A stretch of 64,000 nt of DNA. Source: DASVHS01 sp038244815 (GTDB lineage: Bacteria; Acidobacteriota; Thermoanaerobaculia; Gp7-AA8). A model generated the notes under the pieces. It was given only the letters and a program-made list of their open reading frames with translations, did not search any database and was not told the DNA's origin. Below are positions 62,558 to 64,000 of the stretch, one piece after another (within the stretch, counting starts at the first letter, position 1; the number at the start of each line of letters is the position of its first letter). The stretch covers positions 1 to 64,000 of the forward strand of contig JBBRTB010000009.1 of assembly GCA_038244815.1 (NCBI GenBank). The letters run 5' to 3'. A program made the position numbers and the translations under genes.

Positions 62558-64000
62558 TACGGTTGCTTGTAATTGAGTTCGGTCGGCTTGGTCGGCGAGA
62601 CGATCTCGAGGTGATTCCTGGCCAGATCGAGCTTGATCTGCTGGCCGCTGATGTTGCCTTTCGGATCGGTAGCGGTCGCCGGCGAGCCGTCGACGTAGAC
62701 CATCTTCCTGGCCAGATAGTATGTGGCCTTGTCGCCGGTGATCTTTCGATTGGCGGGCTTGTCGACCACGACGACGTTCGTCTGTGCCTCGACACGTTCG
62801 ATCTTCCTGTTGGCGTCGAAAAAGAAGGTGGCCTGCTCGCTCGTCAGGGTTCGCGTGTCGTCATCGATCTCGACATGGCCGGTGAGCTCGATCCGCCGCT
62901 CGTTGCGGCGGGCCACCAGTTGATCGCTCTTCGAGAGCACGGGTACTTTCCGATTCTCCGTGCCGGCGTTGTAGAGCACCGTCCGCACGTTCGTGCGAGC
63001 CGTGATCACATCGCCGTTGCCCTGCACCTGGAGCTCGCCTGCCAGCAGCGTGTTGTTCACTTGCCAGGCCTTGACGTTCCCGGTGAAGACGGCCTGATGG
63101 CTGGCCTGGCGGATGAACAGCGTGTCGGAGTTCACGTAGACGGGCAATCCGCCGCCTCCCGGAAAGATGCTCGTGGCGTCGGATGACGTTCCCCCTTTCG
63201 AGACCAGTTGGGCGATGACGTCTCCGGTGGCCTTGGCCGTCTGTGCTTTTGGCGAGAACTCGATCTGCCTGGCCTTGACCGTGTTGCCGTCCGTGACGAC
63301 CGTGGGGTCGAATCCCGGGATGTCCGTGAGCAGCACGCGATCGTTGATGATGTCGTAGTTCGCGCGCACGGCCGACGCGTCGGTCCTGGCGTCGTGATAC
63401 CGGAAGCCGCCCTCGATGAGAGCGCTGATGGCCTTGTGCTGCACGGGATCGAAGGCCACCACCAGGTGATCGGCGTGGGTCTCCCGCGGAGTCTCCCCGA
63501 ATTCCTTCATCACCACGTTCCACTCCGCCTTGAGCTCCTGCACGGCCCGCCCGTGCAAGGCGATGCGGAATGCCCGCGCCACCAGATCGCGCTTCGGCGG
63601 TCCGTCGAGAACGGCGTGCGCCAGCCCGGGCTCCCCGATGGCGTTGATGGCCGCAATCCGGCCATCCGGGCCGACCTCGCTGAAGAAGCGCTGGCAGTCG
63701 ATCGTCTTGCGCCCTCCCAGTCCTTCGCCGGGATTGGCGGATGCCGCCATGACCATGTGGATCCTGCCGGTGCCTTCCATCCCGACGAGCGTCTTGCGGT
63801 CGGGGGTGAACCTGGCGCTCATGCGATCGCCGGAGAGGAGATCGGCGCCGCGGGTCATGAGCACGTCCGTCGAGAAACTCACGTCGTTCTCGCGGCGGCG
63901 GAACACGCCGTCGGCGGCATGAATCGTCATCGGCGCTTCGGCAGGGAGCGCGGGAGTCATCGTGGCGTCGACCTGCCGCGCCAGGTGCAGGGTCTCGGCC
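62557..64000 (-). CDS. LptA/OstA-like LPS transport protein (start beyond window)
   Basis: At least 480 residues, open to the window edge; the ATG at 63960 is only internal. Repeated beta-strands of the OstA/LptA type dominate (GDVIAQLVSKGGTSS; ITARTNVRTVLYNA; ELTGHVEIDDDTRTLTSEQATFFFD; KITGDKATYYLARKMVYVDGS). The length and repetition suggest several OstA domains or an LptC-LptA-like fusion that would bridge LPS across the periplasm. It precedes lptB and rpoN in one operon. Confidence 0.8.
   Translation of the reverse strand, partial: AETLHLARQVDATMTPALPAEAPMTIHAADGVFRRRENDVSFSTDVLMTRGADLLSGDRMSARFTPDRKTLVGMEGTGRIHMVMAASANPGEGLGGRKTIDCQRFFSEVGPDGRIAAINAIGEPGLAHAVLDGPPKRDLVARAFRIALHGRAVQELKAEWNVVMKEFGETPRETHADHLVVAFDPVQHKAISALIEGGFRYHDARTDASAVRANYDIINDRVLLTDIPGFDPTVVTDGNTVKARQIEFSPKAQTAKATGDVIAQLVSKGGTSSDATSIFPGGGGLPVYVNSDTLFIRQASHQAVFTGNVKAWQVNNTLLAGELQVQGNGDVITARTNVRTVLYNAGTENRKVPVLSKSDQLVARRNERRIELTGHVEIDDDTRTLTSEQATFFFDANRKIERVEAQTNVVVVDKPANRKITGDKATYYLARKMVYVDGSPATATDPKGNISGQQIKLDLARNHLEIVSPTKPTELNYKQP

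Overview
The window is about 64 kb of GC-rich, densely packed bacterial chromosome. It encodes a Gram-negative envelope (LptB, an LptA-like protein, an LptF-LptG fusion, KdsD, LolA, TolC, a TonB-dependent receptor). It also carries a mutS2-containing rpsU-dnaG-rpoD block, a SpoIVB-type S55 peptidase, a receptor-type Ser/Thr kinase with HAMP and cyclase-like domains, and what looks like the tail of an Acidobacterial VWFA-type protein. Together these suggest a member of the Acidobacteriota (inference from gene content; no marker tree could be run).

Layout. 1-1460 is a mobile-element edge: a truncated phage terminase large subunit, a small-terminase-like gene, tRNA-Leu(UAA), the C-terminal stub of a larger gene and a zinc-finger ORF. 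1908-5318 is a secreted cupredoxin followed directly by a transmembrane kinase. 5328-10346 holds a broken NmrA-type gene, an acetyltransferase, and a TonB receptor coupled to a Tat-exported sarcosine-oxidase-like flavoenzyme. 10478-17538 is the macromolecular synthesis block (rpsU, mutS2, dnaG, rpoD). 17798-22181 includes a DUF4396 gene with an in-frame stop, udk, secreted proteins, a squalene/phytoene synthase and a geranylgeranyl-reductase-like enzyme. 22212-37432 contains murJ, a dipeptide ABC transporter split into two groups, TolC, an orphan LolD-type ATPase, the S55 peptidase and a beta-propeller protein. 37460-43689 is housekeeping (coaD, polyprenyl synthase, yajQ, lolA, kdsD, a PanE-like gene, a DinB-like gene). 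43768-52856 has pckA, lptFG, a cystathionine gamma-synthase-type gene, parA/parB, a bifunctional nuclease and miaB. 53428-64000 is a regulatory PTS/LPS region (cupin, ptsI, HPr, IIA, rapZ, lipoprotein, hprK, hpf, rpoN, lptB, lptA-like).

The most unusual signal is a family of degenerate tandem heptanucleotide arrays. Different loci use different 7-mer words (CGAGGCC, CGGTGCT, CGACCCA, CGAGGAC, GGTGGCC) but share the strict 7-nt period and usually a head-to-head inverted layout. They sit in at least ten gene junctions, form one perfect 29-bp terminator stem, supply a ribosome-binding site, and in one case sit in frame inside an enzyme gene next to its catalytic Asp motif. A second palindromic repeat (core GTCATTCCGAGC) occurs twice and has been captured as the start of a signal peptide.

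Two regulatory patterns also stand out. One is a leaderless 21-codon Met-rich peptide behind a strong promoter upstream of the cystathionine gamma-synthase-type gene. The other is a recurring TANNNT box 6-10 nt before start codons that lack a Shine-Dalgarno sequence, which suggests common leaderless transcription.
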